From JBEKTY01 sp049515555 (GTDB lineage Bacteria; Planctomycetota; Planctomycetia; Pirellulales; Thermoguttaceae): a stretch of 64,000 nucleotides of DNA. The position numbers were made by a program, and so were the translations under genes. The notes beneath the pieces were generated by a model. It had not been told where the DNA came from, did no database searches, and saw only the letters and a list, made by a program, of their open reading frames with translations. This document shows positions 9,913 through 18,244 of the stretch, piece after piece. Location of the stretch: the NCBI GenBank assembly GCA_049515555.1, contig JBEKTY010000021.1, positions 1 through 64,000 of the forward strand. The letters are read 5' to 3'. Within the stretch, counting starts at the first letter, position 1, and the number at the start of each line of letters is the position of its first letter.

Positions 9913-10272
9913 ATGTCCGAAGCCACGCCGCAAACTGGCCAACCGCCGACGCACGTCCCGCGGCCGCGCGGCCGGCATCTGCCGCCCTACACCCGCAGCC
10001 TGCTGCAGATCAAGGTGCCGGTAGTGGTCACGCTGGCCAAGAAGCGGCAACCGCTGGGCAAGATCATTGAATTGAGCCCGGGGGCCATCATCCAATTCGA
10101 CAAATCGTGCGAGCGGATGCTGGAACTGTCGGTGGGCAGCCGGCCCATAGCGGCGGGCGAGGCGGTCAAGGTGGGCGACAAGTTCGGACTGCGAATCGCG
10201 GCCATCACCCCGCCCGAGGAGCGATTTCGGGCGATCCGGCCCGCTGAGACGGCACCGGGGGCGGGCCCGTAA
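9913..10272 (+). CDS. FliN-like SpoA (SPOA/C-ring) domain protein
   Basis: 119 residues. After a proline-rich lead (1-30), residues 31-100 match the SpoA fold of FliN/FliM/YscQ C-termini: VPVVVTLAKKRQPLGKIIEL, a glycine turn, an ELSVGSRPIAAGEAV segment and a closing KFGLRI strand. In flagellar motors this domain forms the C-ring. The protein is only about the size of the FliN core, and no flagellar gene is nearby, so a role in the motor switch is uncertain; isolated SpoA proteins of this sort occur in planctomycetes. Confidence 0.75.
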   Translation: MSEATPQTGQPPTHVPRPRGRHLPPYTRSLLQIKVPVVVTLAKKRQPLGKIIELSPGAIIQFDKSCERMLELSVGSRPIAAGEAVKVGDKFGLRIAAITPPEERFRAIRPAETAPGAGP

Positions 10273-10398
10273 GCGACCTTTCGATCGCCAGGGGCTGGGG
10301 CGTGAGGCCGGAAGTGCGATTGCGTCTCTGCCAGGCCCTCTCGCGGAGCGAGAGGAGTACGGATCGGCGGACAGGCGGACAAGAATCGCCCAGCGGGA

Positions 10399-10443
10399 GG
10401 GGGACAGTCCCATTTTCGTCGGACGAAAATTGGGACAGTCCCC
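10399..10443. repeat. Palindromic element, GGGACTGTCCC family
   Basis: A near-perfect copy of the element at 366-409, in the gap between two convergent genes. Arms GGGACAGTCCC enclose ATTTTCGTCGGACGAAAAT. The position could allow it to act as a bidirectional terminator hairpin; that is inference. Confidence 0.75.
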
Positions 10444-10451
10444 GGGCTTGA

Positions 10452-12446
10452 TTATCGGCCGCTCGTAAGCGACTTTTCGATCGCCAGGGGCTGGGGCGTC
10501 TCGAAGGTGCCCAGGTTGCCCGCCGCGTCGCGGACCTCCAGGCGGAGGTAGACCGGCGGGAGCAGCGGGCCCGCTAGCGACCAGGCGTAGTGGCCGGTGT
10601 TCTCCAGGTCGCTGGCAATCGGTGTCCAGGGACCGCCGGGCGTGGGCCCCTGCGAGAGGGCGATGGGCCGTGCGGCAAGCTGTTGGTTGTCGGCGGCCTC
10701 CCAGGAGATGAGGAGTTTGCCGAAGTCGGGGCCCGTGCCCGGCTCAGCGGCGGTGATGCGGCCGGTGGGCTTGGTAAGATCGACGCCGATCCAGAGTTCG
10801 GGCAAGTCGCCGTTTTGCGGGGGTTTGCCGCCTTGCCCGCCCGCGCTCTGGACCACGATCCGGAATCCATAAAGTCCTTCTCCGTCGACGGTGACGAGCA
10901 TGGCCCGCCGCGCGCGATCATCGACGCCGTAGCTCCGCCAGGTCTGACCGCCGTCGCGGGTACCCCACAACTCGACCCGGCCGATCCCCGCTTGCCCAAG
11001 GGGGACAGTGGCATTTTCGGCGGACGAAACTGGGGGCAGTCCCGGCGTATCGTAGTCCAGCTCGAAGACCCGCGTGTTGACCATTCGCAGGTTTCGGCCC
11101 GGCGGATTGATTCGAAAGGCCACCGTGTCCGCCCGCGGTTGGCTCTGCTGGCCGCCCATGACCGACAACGAAACCTGGGGCGGTCCGGCGGGTTTGGAAC
11201 CCTCGCCCGGCTTCGGCCCCTCGGCGGGTTTGGGGGTCTCAACCGGCTGGGCGTTCGCGGCGGGAGCAGGAGGAGCGACCGCAACCGGCGGGAGGCTCGC
11301 GGGAGGAACAGGAGGAGCGACCGCAACCGGCGTGGGGTTCGCGGGGGGAGCAGGAGGAGCGACCGCGACCGGCGTGGGGTTCGCGGGAGGAACAGGAGGA
11401 GCGACCGCGACCGGCGGGAGGCTCGCGGGAGGAACAGGAGGAGCGACCGCGACCGGCGGGGGGTTCGCGGGAGGAACAGGAGGAGCGACCGCGACCGGCG
11501 GGGGGTTCGCCGGCGGTTTTGGAGTTTCGACCGTGACCGGCGTGACGTTCACGGGAGTCTTGGGGGGCTGGACTGCGACCGGCGTGAGGTTCACGGGCGT
11601 ATTAGGAGCTTCCACCGGTTTCGGGGCGGTGGCCGCTTTCACTATCTCGGCGGGCCAATGCGTGGCCTGTGGCTCGGGGCCGGCAGGCCGCCAGGCGTCG
11701 GTCGATGCGGAGGGCGCGGCGGCTGCCGGCGGCCGTTGGGCTACAACGGGCAATCGCTCGGTGGCGGGTGGCGGCGCCGCGCCGCTGCCGCTCAGGGCGA
11801 CCTGGGCATTGCTAATGGCCGGGTTGCCCGCCATATCGGTCACGGCGGCCTGGACCTCGATGAGCCCGCTGGCGGCGGGCGGCAGCCAGGTGATCTCGCC
11901 GCGGTGGACCATCCCGTTGGTGTGGATGTCTTGCCGGGCCATGGCCACCTTCTGCCAAGGGCTGTTGGGGCCGGTGCGATACTGGATCAGCAGGCTGTCG
12001 AGGTTGGGATACGGTTCTTCGATCTCGAGCAGGGCCGTAATTTGGCCGGCATCGCCGCGCCCGGCGGTCAGTTGCAGTTTGGGGGGCGTCGTGTCGACGA
12101 TTACGACCAGCTCGGGCTTGGGCGGGCCCGGCGGCCGCACCTGGCCCGAGCGGTCCCGCGTGCCCACGGCAAACCAATATTCGCCGTCCACTCCGGCACG
12201 GAACAGGAATCGCCCCTGGGCCGGCTGACCCTTGCGGTAGAGGTCCCAATGTGCCCCGCGATCCCCGGAAACGTATAGTTGCACCTCGACCGGCTCCATC
12301 GAAATCCGATCCGGACGGGCTATATGGAAAGGGATGGCAAAGAGGGTCTGCCGGGTGTAGATCGGCGCGGGCCTGCCAGGTACGCCGGGCTGTGGCTGAG
12401 CGGCAGCCAACGCCAGCAGCATCGCAGTGACGCACTCCAGCCACAT
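10452..12446 (-). CDS. Exported proline-rich protein of unknown function
   Basis: 664 residues from the ATG at 12446 (MWLECV..., a plausible signal peptide); an upstream GTG at 12479 would add 11 residues. The N-terminal region (about 25-230) has repeated beta-domain phrases such as VQLYVSGDRGAHW and TTPPKLQL, typical of planctomycete proteins with Ig-like segments. Residues about 270-405 are a proline/alanine/valine low-complexity linker built from 42-bp units reading PPVPPANPTPVAVA. The C-terminal region (about 430-660) repeats the first domain type (VELWGTRDGGQTWRSYGVDD). A diverged copy of the GGGACTGTCCC palindrome (11000-11043) is translated in frame. No enzymatic motif is seen; a cell-envelope role is inferred from the leader only. 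Confidence 0.65.
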   Translation of the reverse strand: MWLECVTAMLLALAAAQPQPGVPGRPAPIYTRQTLFAIPFHIARPDRISMEPVEVQLYVSGDRGAHWDLYRKGQPAQGRFLFRAGVDGEYWFAVGTRDRSGQVRPPGPPKPELVVIVDTTPPKLQLTAGRGDAGQITALLEIEEPYPNLDSLLIQYRTGPNSPWQKVAMARQDIHTNGMVHRGEITWLPPAASGLIEVQAAVTDMAGNPAISNAQVALSGSGAAPPPATERLPVVAQRPPAAAAPSASTDAWRPAGPEPQATHWPAEIVKAATAPKPVEAPNTPVNLTPVAVQPPKTPVNVTPVTVETPKPPANPPPVAVAPPVPPANPPPVAVAPPVPPASLPPVAVAPPVPPANPTPVAVAPPAPPANPTPVAVAPPVPPASLPPVAVAPPAPAANAQPVETPKPAEGPKPGEGSKPAGPPQVSLSVMGGQQSQPRADTVAFRINPPGRNLRMVNTRVFELDYDTPGLPPVSSAENATVPLGQAGIGRVELWGTRDGGQTWRSYGVDDRARRAMLVTVDGEGLYGFRIVVQSAGGQGGKPPQNGDLPELWIGVDLTKPTGRITAAEPGTGPDFGKLLISWEAADNQQLAARPIALSQGPTPGGPWTPIASDLENTGHYAWSLAGPLLPPVYLRLEVRDAAGNLGTFETPQPLAIEKSLTSGR
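11265..11525 (-). repeat. 42-bp tandem repeats coding a Pro-rich linker
   Basis: About six 42-bp units with the common core GGAGCGACCGCGACCGGCG. They encode 14-residue units rich in P, A and V, and the unit length keeps the frame. Expansion or contraction would change only the linker length between the two beta-rich halves. Confidence 0.8.
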
Positions 12447-12806
12447 CGCAACACCCTGAGAAATGCTACGGAACAACACCTGCGAGGGGACGCGCGACCA
12501 CAGTAGGGAATCACGCGCAGTTCGTATCGGTTGTAGGGCCTAGGCAACTTGAGCTAAGTTATCCGGCACAATCCGCCGGCCGGGGGCCGAGCCTGGCCGG
12601 CGAGAAGCCGCTCCTGGTGCGGCGGCAATCGACTGAATCGGCGGCGATTGTGTCAGTTGCAGCGGGGTAGTCGCTTCGGGCGAGCGCCTCGGACGGCCGG
12701 GAATCGTTGCGTTTCCCTGGACGCGAGCACCCTTTGCGTCCATAATAGACTGTGGGCAAGACAGACTTTTGCGAGACCATGCTGACGGCCAGGCAGCGCG
12801 GTGCTT
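12447..12806. other. Intergenic stretch without recognised content
   Basis: The 360 bp between divergent genes hold short open frames with no recognisable product and no tRNA-like fold that I can see. Any promoters for the two flanking genes must lie here, but I cannot pick a convincing box. Confidence 0.5.
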
Positions 12807-13091
12807 ATGGCACGGCTCATCCAGGCATACTCAGAGCAACTTATCCTGTGGTCCGCGGTCCTGGTCGTTCTCACCGTTGTGGGGGTGTATCTAGCGGGGC
12901 GCCTTCGCGCCAAGCCGGTACAAAGGGAACTGCCGGCCAGCGAGTTGCTCACAAAATTCCGGGAATTGCACCGTCGGGGTGTGCTCAGCGACGCAGAATT
13001 CCGAACAATTAAGACTACGTTAACCGCGCAGTTGCAGGAGGAGTTAAGAAATAAGGCCGACAGGGATTGTACGGCCGACGGTCAGAAGTGA
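12807..13091 (+). CDS. Small membrane protein with SHOCT-like C-terminus
   Basis: 94 residues from the ATG at 12807; a GTG six bases earlier is also possible. One transmembrane helix (LILWSAVLVVLTVVGVYLAG, about residues 11-30) is followed by a short amphipathic domain with the pattern ELLTKFRELHRRGVLSDAEF. That resembles SHOCT-type short C-terminal domains (a Leu-rich helix, G-x-L-S/T-x-x-E-F turn). It ends 81 bp before clpX and could share its transcript. The function is unknown. Confidence 0.6.
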   Translation: MARLIQAYSEQLILWSAVLVVLTVVGVYLAGRLRAKPVQRELPASELLTKFRELHRRGVLSDAEFRTIKTTLTAQLQEELRNKADRDCTADGQK

Positions 13092-13172
13092 TTGGTAGTT
13101 GGGAAGTCGCTGACCCCTGGGGCGGCCCGTCGCCACGCATCGAAGAAGCCAGCCTGCGGAAAAGGACAACTT

Positions 13173-14450
13173 ATGCAGTCGGGACGAGATTTTACCTCCG
13201 GGCGCCGCGGCAGCGGAACGACCAAGAAGAACGCCTTCTGCTCCTTCTGTCGCAAGAGCTATCGCGACGTGGGGCCGCTGGTGGAAGGGCCCGGCGACGT
13301 CTACATCTGCGGCGAGTGCATCGAACTCTGCCAGTCGATCCTGGAGCAGGAGCGGCGGCGGCGGGGCACGGCCAAGCCCCTGTTCACCAAGGTCCCCACG
13401 CCGCGGGAGATCGTGCAACACCTGGACCAGTACGTCATCGGGCAAGAGAAGGCCAAGAAGATCCTGGCCGTCGCCGTGCACAGTCATTACAAACGCCTCA
13501 TGCACGGCGGCGCGGAGTCGGAGATCGAGATCGACAAGTCGAACATCCTGATGATCGGGCCGACGGGCTCGGGCAAGACCCTGCTGGCCCAGACGCTGGC
13601 CCGCATTCTCGACGTGCCCTTCGCCATCGGCGACGCCACCACGCTCACCGAGGCGGGCTACGTGGGCGAGGACGTGGAGAACCTGCTGTTGAAACTGCTG
13701 CACGCCGCCGACTTCGACATCGAGGCCGCCCAACGCGGCATCCTGTACATCGACGAGATCGACAAGATCGGCAAGACCAGCCAGAACGTATCGATCACCC
13801 GCGACGTTTCAGGCGAGGGCGTGCAGCAGGCCCTGCTGAAAATGCTGGAGGGCACGGTGGCCAACGTGCCGCCCCAGGGCGGCCGCAAGCATCCCGAGCA
13901 GCAGTACATCCAGATGGACACGGCCAACATCCTCTTCATCTGCGGCGGCACGTTCGTGGGCCTGGAAGACATCGTGGCCAAGCGTTTGGGCAAGCGGGCC
14001 ATCGGCTTCGGCCGCCAGGAAGGCAGCCACGACGACCTGGAGCTGGGCGACCTGCTGCAGCGCGTCACCAGCGACGACATCCTGCAATTCGGCATGATCC
14101 CCGAGCTGATCGGCCGCCTGCCGGTGTTCTCCGCGTTGCGGCCCTTGGACGAAGACGCCCTGGTCCGCGTGCTGACCGAGCCCAAAAACGCCCTGGTCAA
14201 GCAGTACCAGGCCCTGTTCAGCATGGAGAACGCCGAGCTGAACTTCACCGAGTCGGCCCTGCGGCTGATCGCCCGCAAGGCCCACGAAAAAGACGTCGGC
14301 GCCCGGGGCCTGCGGGCCATCATCGAAGAGGTAATGCTCGAGATCATGTACGATCTGCCCGAGCAGCAGCCCAACAGCCAGTACCTGGTGACCGACGAGG
14401 TGGTGGCCGGCCGCCAGCCGCTGTTCGGCGTGGTGAAGAAGAGCGCCTAG
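13173..14450 (+). CDS. clpX: ATP-dependent Clp protease ATP-binding subunit ClpX
   Basis: 425 residues, the usual ClpX length. ClpX unfolds tagged proteins in the cytoplasm and feeds them to ClpP. The N-terminal zinc-binding domain has Cys23, Cys26, Cys46 and Cys49. Walker A is GPTGSGKT (129-136), the pore loop GYVGED lies at 162-167 and Walker B is ILYIDEID (190-197); the RKHPEQQYIQ stretch and the C-terminal small domain (KDVGARGLRAIIEE) are intact. The start is fixed by GGAAAAGGA seven bases before the ATG. Unlike the common clpP-clpX order, no clpP is adjacent. Confidence 0.97.
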   Translation: MQSGRDFTSGRRGSGTTKKNAFCSFCRKSYRDVGPLVEGPGDVYICGECIELCQSILEQERRRRGTAKPLFTKVPTPREIVQHLDQYVIGQEKAKKILAVAVHSHYKRLMHGGAESEIEIDKSNILMIGPTGSGKTLLAQTLARILDVPFAIGDATTLTEAGYVGEDVENLLLKLLHAADFDIEAAQRGILYIDEIDKIGKTSQNVSITRDVSGEGVQQALLKMLEGTVANVPPQGGRKHPEQQYIQMDTANILFICGGTFVGLEDIVAKRLGKRAIGFGRQEGSHDDLELGDLLQRVTSDDILQFGMIPELIGRLPVFSALRPLDEDALVRVLTEPKNALVKQYQALFSMENAELNFTESALRLIARKAHEKDVGARGLRAIIEEVMLEIMYDLPEQQPNSQYLVTDEVVAGRQPLFGVVKKSA

Positions 14451-14460
14451 CGCCGGTTGC

Positions 14461-14526
<66 letters not shown>

Positions 14527-14643
14527 AGTGCGAACGCCTGCGGCAGGGAAAGACTGCGGCCGGTTGCCAGGCGCGGCGGGCGGTGCTATTCTGGTTGCTG
14601 CTCGCGACCGCCCCGCCCCGCTTCATCAAGACCGAACACGGCC

Positions 14644-15954
14644 ATGCCCTCCACGTTGCTTCGTTGTGCGGTGTTCTTCCTGGCGTGTCTGGGGCCGCTG
14701 GCGGTGCGGGCCGAGAACTGGCCACAATGGCGGGGGCCACAGGGCGACGGCGTCAGCCAGGAGGCCGAGCTGCCCCTCTCCTGGGATGAAAGCACCGGCA
14801 TCGCCTGGAAGTGCAAGTTGCCCGAGTGGGGCTGCAGCACGCCGGCCATCTGGGGCGACGCGGTGCTGGTCACCAGCCACCTCGAGGATCGAGAGCTGGT
14901 GCTGCTGCGAATCAACCGCCAGACGGGCAAGATCGAGTGGCAGCGGACCGTGGGCACGGGCTCGGCGGGGCGGCAGTCGCTGTACCAGAAGACGGGCCAA
15001 CAGCGGCGGCATCAGAAGTTCCACGACGACCAGAACCTGGCCAGTCCCTCGCCGACGACCGACGGCAAGACGATCATCGTGCACTTCGGCAACGGCGACC
15101 TGGCGGCCTACGACTTCGCCGGGAATCAACTTTGGCGGCGCAATCTGCAGGCCGACTACGGCGATTACACCATCTGGTGGGGGCACGCCAATAGCCCCGT
15201 GCTGTACGAGAACCTGGTCCTCTCCGTCTGCATGCAGGATTCGTGCAAGGACCTGGAGGGCCAGCCCGCGCCCAGCTACGTGGTGGCCCACGACAAGCAG
15301 ACGGGTCAGGAGGTATGGAAGACGCCGCGGGTGACCGAGGCCACGGCCGAAAGCTGCGACTCGTACACTACGCCCATCTTCCGCCGCCGCGGCGAGCGGC
15401 TGGAGATGATCGTCATGGGCGGCCAGATGCTCGACGCCTACGATCCGGCCGATGGCCGGCGGCTGTGGTATCTGCCGCTGGTGGGCAACCGCACGATCAC
15501 CGGCCCGGTGGCGGCCGGCGACATGATCTACGTGACGCAGGGGATGCGGCAGCCGCTGTTGGGCGTGCGGCCCGGCGCCGCCGGGCAGCGTACCCGCCGC
15601 GACATCGTGTGGCAGGTGGAGCAGGCCACGCCCGACAGCCCCACGCCCGTGGTCCGCGGCGACTGGCTGTTCCTGATAAATAACGAGGGCATCGCCCGCT
15701 GCCTCAACGCCCGCAACGGCAAGCAGGCCTGGAAGGAGCGCCTCAAGGGCCAGTACCGGGCCTCGCCCTTGGCCGCCGCCGGCCGGGTGTACTTCCTCAA
15801 CACGACCGGAGGGTGCACGGTGGTGGCGGCCACGTCGCGCTTCGACCGCCTGACGGAGAACCAGCTCGACGACCGGACGCTGGCCTCGCCCGCCGCCAGC
15901 GACGGCAAGCTCTTCATCCGCGGCCGGAAAACGTTATACTGCATCGGGAAATAG
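14644..15954 (+). CDS. Exported PQQ-like beta-propeller protein
   Basis: 436 residues. The signal peptide (MPSTLLRCAVFFLACLG..., cleaved near VRA) precedes the WPQWRGPQGDG opening that is typical of a large planctomycete family of PQQ-repeat proteins. The rest is a seven- or eight-bladed propeller with repeated W-phrases: GKIEWQRTVG, GNQLWRRNL, GQEVWKTPR, GRRLWYLPLV, GKQAWKERL. No PQQ-dehydrogenase catalytic signature is evident, so it is more likely a BamB-like scaffold or binding protein in the periplasm. Upstream in-frame codons run through a repeat and were excluded. Confidence 0.85.
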   Translation: MPSTLLRCAVFFLACLGPLAVRAENWPQWRGPQGDGVSQEAELPLSWDESTGIAWKCKLPEWGCSTPAIWGDAVLVTSHLEDRELVLLRINRQTGKIEWQRTVGTGSAGRQSLYQKTGQQRRHQKFHDDQNLASPSPTTDGKTIIVHFGNGDLAAYDFAGNQLWRRNLQADYGDYTIWWGHANSPVLYENLVLSVCMQDSCKDLEGQPAPSYVVAHDKQTGQEVWKTPRVTEATAESCDSYTTPIFRRRGERLEMIVMGGQMLDAYDPADGRRLWYLPLVGNRTITGPVAAGDMIYVTQGMRQPLLGVRPGAAGQRTRRDIVWQVEQATPDSPTPVVRGDWLFLINNEGIARCLNARNGKQAWKERLKGQYRASPLAAAGRVYFLNTTGGCTVVAATSRFDRLTENQLDDRTLASPAASDGKLFIRGRKTLYCIGK

Positions 15955-15955
15955 A

Positions 15956-15990
15956 ACGTAGCAGGCACACGGAGTGTGCCTGATACGGCA
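15956..15990. repeat. Half element, CACACGGAGTGTG family
   Basis: GTAGCAGGCACACGGAGTGTGCCTGATAC is a single hairpin immediately after the stop of the propeller gene and upstream of the methyltransferase. It could stop or attenuate transcription; that is inference from position. Confidence 0.6.
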
Positions 15991-16005
15991 AAAAAGGCGT
16001 GCAAG

Positions 16006-16953
16006 ATGCCCCTCACCCTGGATAAGATTCACAATCAGGATTGCCTGGTCGGCCTGAAGCGGCTGGACGACGCCGCGGTGGACCTGGCCTTCGCCGACCC
16101 GCCCTTCAACATCGGCTACGACTACGACGTTTACCAGGACCAGCGGGAACGGGACGACTACCTGGCCTGGAGCCGGCAATGGACGGGCCAGATCGTGCGG
16201 GTGCTCAAGCCCGACGGGACCTTCTGGCTGGCCATCGGCGACGAGTACGCGGCCGAGCTGAAGGTCATGCTGCAACAGGAGCACGGGCTGAAGTGCCGCA
16301 GTTGGATCGTGTGGTACTATACCTTCGGCGTCAACTGCAAGCAGAAGTTCAGCCGCTCGCACGCGCACTTGTTCCACATGGTGAAGGACGCGGCGCGGTT
16401 CACCTTTAATAGCGATGCGATTCGCGTGCCCTCAGCCCGGCAGTTGGTCTACGCCGACTCGCGTGCCAATCCCGCCGGCCGGCTGCCCGACGACACCTGG
16501 ATCCTGCGTCCCCAGGACCTGCCCCAGGGGTTCCAGGCGGACCAAGACACGTGGTACTTTCCCCGGGTGTGCGGGACCTTTAAGGAGCGGGCCGGCTGGC
16601 ACGGCTGCCAGATGCCCGAGCAACTGCTGGGCCGGATCATCCGCGCGTGCAGCCGCCCGGGCGAGCTGGTGCTCGATCCGTTTGCCGGCAGCGGCACGAC
16701 CCTGGCGGTGGCCAAGAAGTTGGGCCGGCGATACCTGGGCTTCGAGCTATCGGAAAAGTATGTCGAGCAGATCAAGAAGCGGCTGGCCGGGATCGAGGCC
16801 GGCGACCGGCTGGACGGCGCCGAGGAACCCCTCACGAGCGTGCCGCCGACGGCCGCGGGCCGCCGGCTGGACGCGCTCCAGCCGGCCGCGGACCGGCCGC
16901 GAAGGGTCCGCCGCGCCTGCTCGGCCGCCCCGCCCACACTGCCCGGAATGTAG
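16006..16953 (+). CDS. Orphan beta-class N4/N6 DNA methyltransferase
   Basis: 315 residues. It transfers a methyl group from S-adenosylmethionine to an exocyclic amino group of A or C in DNA. The catalytic motif DPPF (31-34) precedes the AdoMet motif DPFAGSGTT (224-232), the beta-class order. The ATG at 16006 follows AAAAAGG; an upstream GTG lies in a repeat and was rejected. No restriction endonuclease or specificity gene is adjacent, so it is probably an orphan regulatory or protective methylase. The 45-residue C-terminal tail after the core is Pro/Ala/Arg-rich and lacks a domain. The target sequence cannot be read from the protein. Confidence 0.88.
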   Translation: MPLTLDKIHNQDCLVGLKRLDDAAVDLAFADPPFNIGYDYDVYQDQRERDDYLAWSRQWTGQIVRVLKPDGTFWLAIGDEYAAELKVMLQQEHGLKCRSWIVWYYTFGVNCKQKFSRSHAHLFHMVKDAARFTFNSDAIRVPSARQLVYADSRANPAGRLPDDTWILRPQDLPQGFQADQDTWYFPRVCGTFKERAGWHGCQMPEQLLGRIIRACSRPGELVLDPFAGSGTTLAVAKKLGRRYLGFELSEKYVEQIKKRLAGIEAGDRLDGAEEPLTSVPPTAAGRRLDALQPAADRPRRVRRACSAAPPTLPGM

Positions 16954-16957
16954 AAGA

Positions 16958-17165
16958 ACTAGGGGATGAGGGGATGAGGGGATAAGGGGATGAGGGGATA
17001 AGGGGATAAGGGGTAAGGGAAACAGGCGGCGGCCAACGGCCGCCGGAGACGAAACAGGCGGAAAAAGAACGGGCAGGCGATCCTCAACCCCTCAACCCCT
17101 CAACCCCTCAACCCCTTAACCCCTTAACCCCTCAGCCCCTCAACCCCTCATCCCCTAAATCCCCA
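16958..17165. repeat. Mirrored heptamer array (GGGGATA / CCCCTCAA)
   Basis: About eight units of ggggatg/ggggata (16958-17016) are mirrored by about eleven complementary cccctca/ccccttaa units (about 17086-17165), with some 70 bp between. The arms can pair. The right arm reaches within 12 bp of the next start codon, so an RNA hairpin could affect translation. Confidence 0.75.
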
Positions 17166-17176
17166 AATCCCTTGCC

Positions 17177-18001
17177 ATGAACTTCGCCATCTGCAACGAG
17201 ACGTTCCAGGACTGGCCGTTTGACCGGGCCTTCGCCTTTGCGGCCGAGTGCGGTTACACGGGCGTCGAGATCGCGCCGTTTACGATCGCCCGCAACGTCA
17301 CGGAAATCTCGGCCGGCACCCGGGCGGAGATCCGCCGCCAGGCCGCCACGGCCGGCCTGGAGGTGATCGGGCTGCACTGGCTGCTGGCCAAAACCGAGGG
17401 GCTGCACCTGACCAGCCCCGAGCCGGCCGTCCGCCGCCGGACGGCAGCCTATCTGGGCGAGCTGGCCCGGCTGGCGGCCGACCTGGGCGGCCGGGTGATG
17501 GTGTTCGGCTCGCCGCAGCAACGGAGCCTGCCGCCGGGCGTAACGATCGAGCGGGGCACCAACTCGGCCGCCGAGGTGTTCGAGTCGCTTGTGCCCACGT
17601 TGGAGGCCAACCATGTTGTTCTGGCCCTGGAGCCCCTCACGACGGCCGAGACCGATTTCCTCACCACGGCCGCCGAGACCGTGTCGCTCATCGAGCGGCT
17701 CGGCTCGCCGCACATCCGGCTGCACCTGGATTGCAAGGCGATGTCGAGCGAGTCGGTGCCCATCGTGGAACTCATTCGGCGGCATCGGCGGCTGTTGGCA
17801 CATGTCCACGCCAACGACCCCAATCGGCAGGGGCCGGGGTTCGGGCAGCTCGATTTCGTGCCTATCTTTCAGGCGCTGGCCGAGATCGGCTACCAAGACT
17901 GGATCTCGGTCGAGGTCTTCGACTTCGCGCCCGGCATCGAGCGGCTTGCCCGGGAGAGCATCAGCTACATGCGGCGCTGTCTGGCGGGCCTGCGGCGCTA
18001 G
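17177..18001 (+). CDS. Sugar phosphate isomerase/epimerase-like TIM-barrel protein
   Basis: 274 residues, the normal size for the xylose isomerase-like / AP-endonuclease-2 superfamily. The features seen are the opening strand MNFAICNETF, the GYTGVEIAPF turn, the IGLHWLL strand, a conserved LALEPLT metal-ligand Glu near residue 153, HLDCKAM (about 179-185) and LAHVHANDP with GFGQLDF, which hold the later metal-binding His, Asp and Glu positions. It probably isomerises or epimerises a keto-sugar or inositol derivative; the substrate cannot be assigned. No export signal is seen. Confidence 0.82.
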   Translation: MNFAICNETFQDWPFDRAFAFAAECGYTGVEIAPFTIARNVTEISAGTRAEIRRQAATAGLEVIGLHWLLAKTEGLHLTSPEPAVRRRTAAYLGELARLAADLGGRVMVFGSPQQRSLPPGVTIERGTNSAAEVFESLVPTLEANHVVLALEPLTTAETDFLTTAAETVSLIERLGSPHIRLHLDCKAMSSESVPIVELIRRHRRLLAHVHANDPNRQGPGFGQLDFVPIFQALAEIGYQDWISVEVFDFAPGIERLARESISYMRRCLAGLRR

Positions 18002-18017
18002 GGGCCAGCGGAACCGT

Positions 18018-18176
18018 CACCTCCGCGTTGTGGCCGCTCTCCGACCGAGCCACACCAAAATGTGATGTAAATGACCAAATCCCAATGACCAATGACCAAC
18101 GACAATGGATGACTGATCGCGGGGAGTTTCTTAGTCATGGGTGCTTGGTCATTGGTCATTTTTTGACCGGATCCCG
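18018..18176. repeat. GTCTCC-family fragment and mirrored heptamer array
   Basis: The first part (to about 18055) is a fragment of the repeat at 459-568. It is followed by an atgacca/aatgacc array (about 18069-18102) and, after about 45 bp, the complementary words GGTCATTGGTCATTTTTTGACC. Arms and spacer follow the layout seen at 16958 and 20142. Confidence 0.6.
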
Positions 18177-18244
18177 GAGCGACGTAGCGGCTCTCGTCCG
18201 CCGTCCTTGCGTTGGCGGCGGCCCGGCCGTAAACTATTCGGTCA

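Noticed and set aside
9913..10272. Part of a flagellar operon
   Set aside because: No other flagellar or secretion gene is near, so only the SpoA domain itself is claimed.
15956..16953. A restriction-modification system
   Set aside because: Only the methyltransferase is found; neither neighbour is an endonuclease or specificity subunit.
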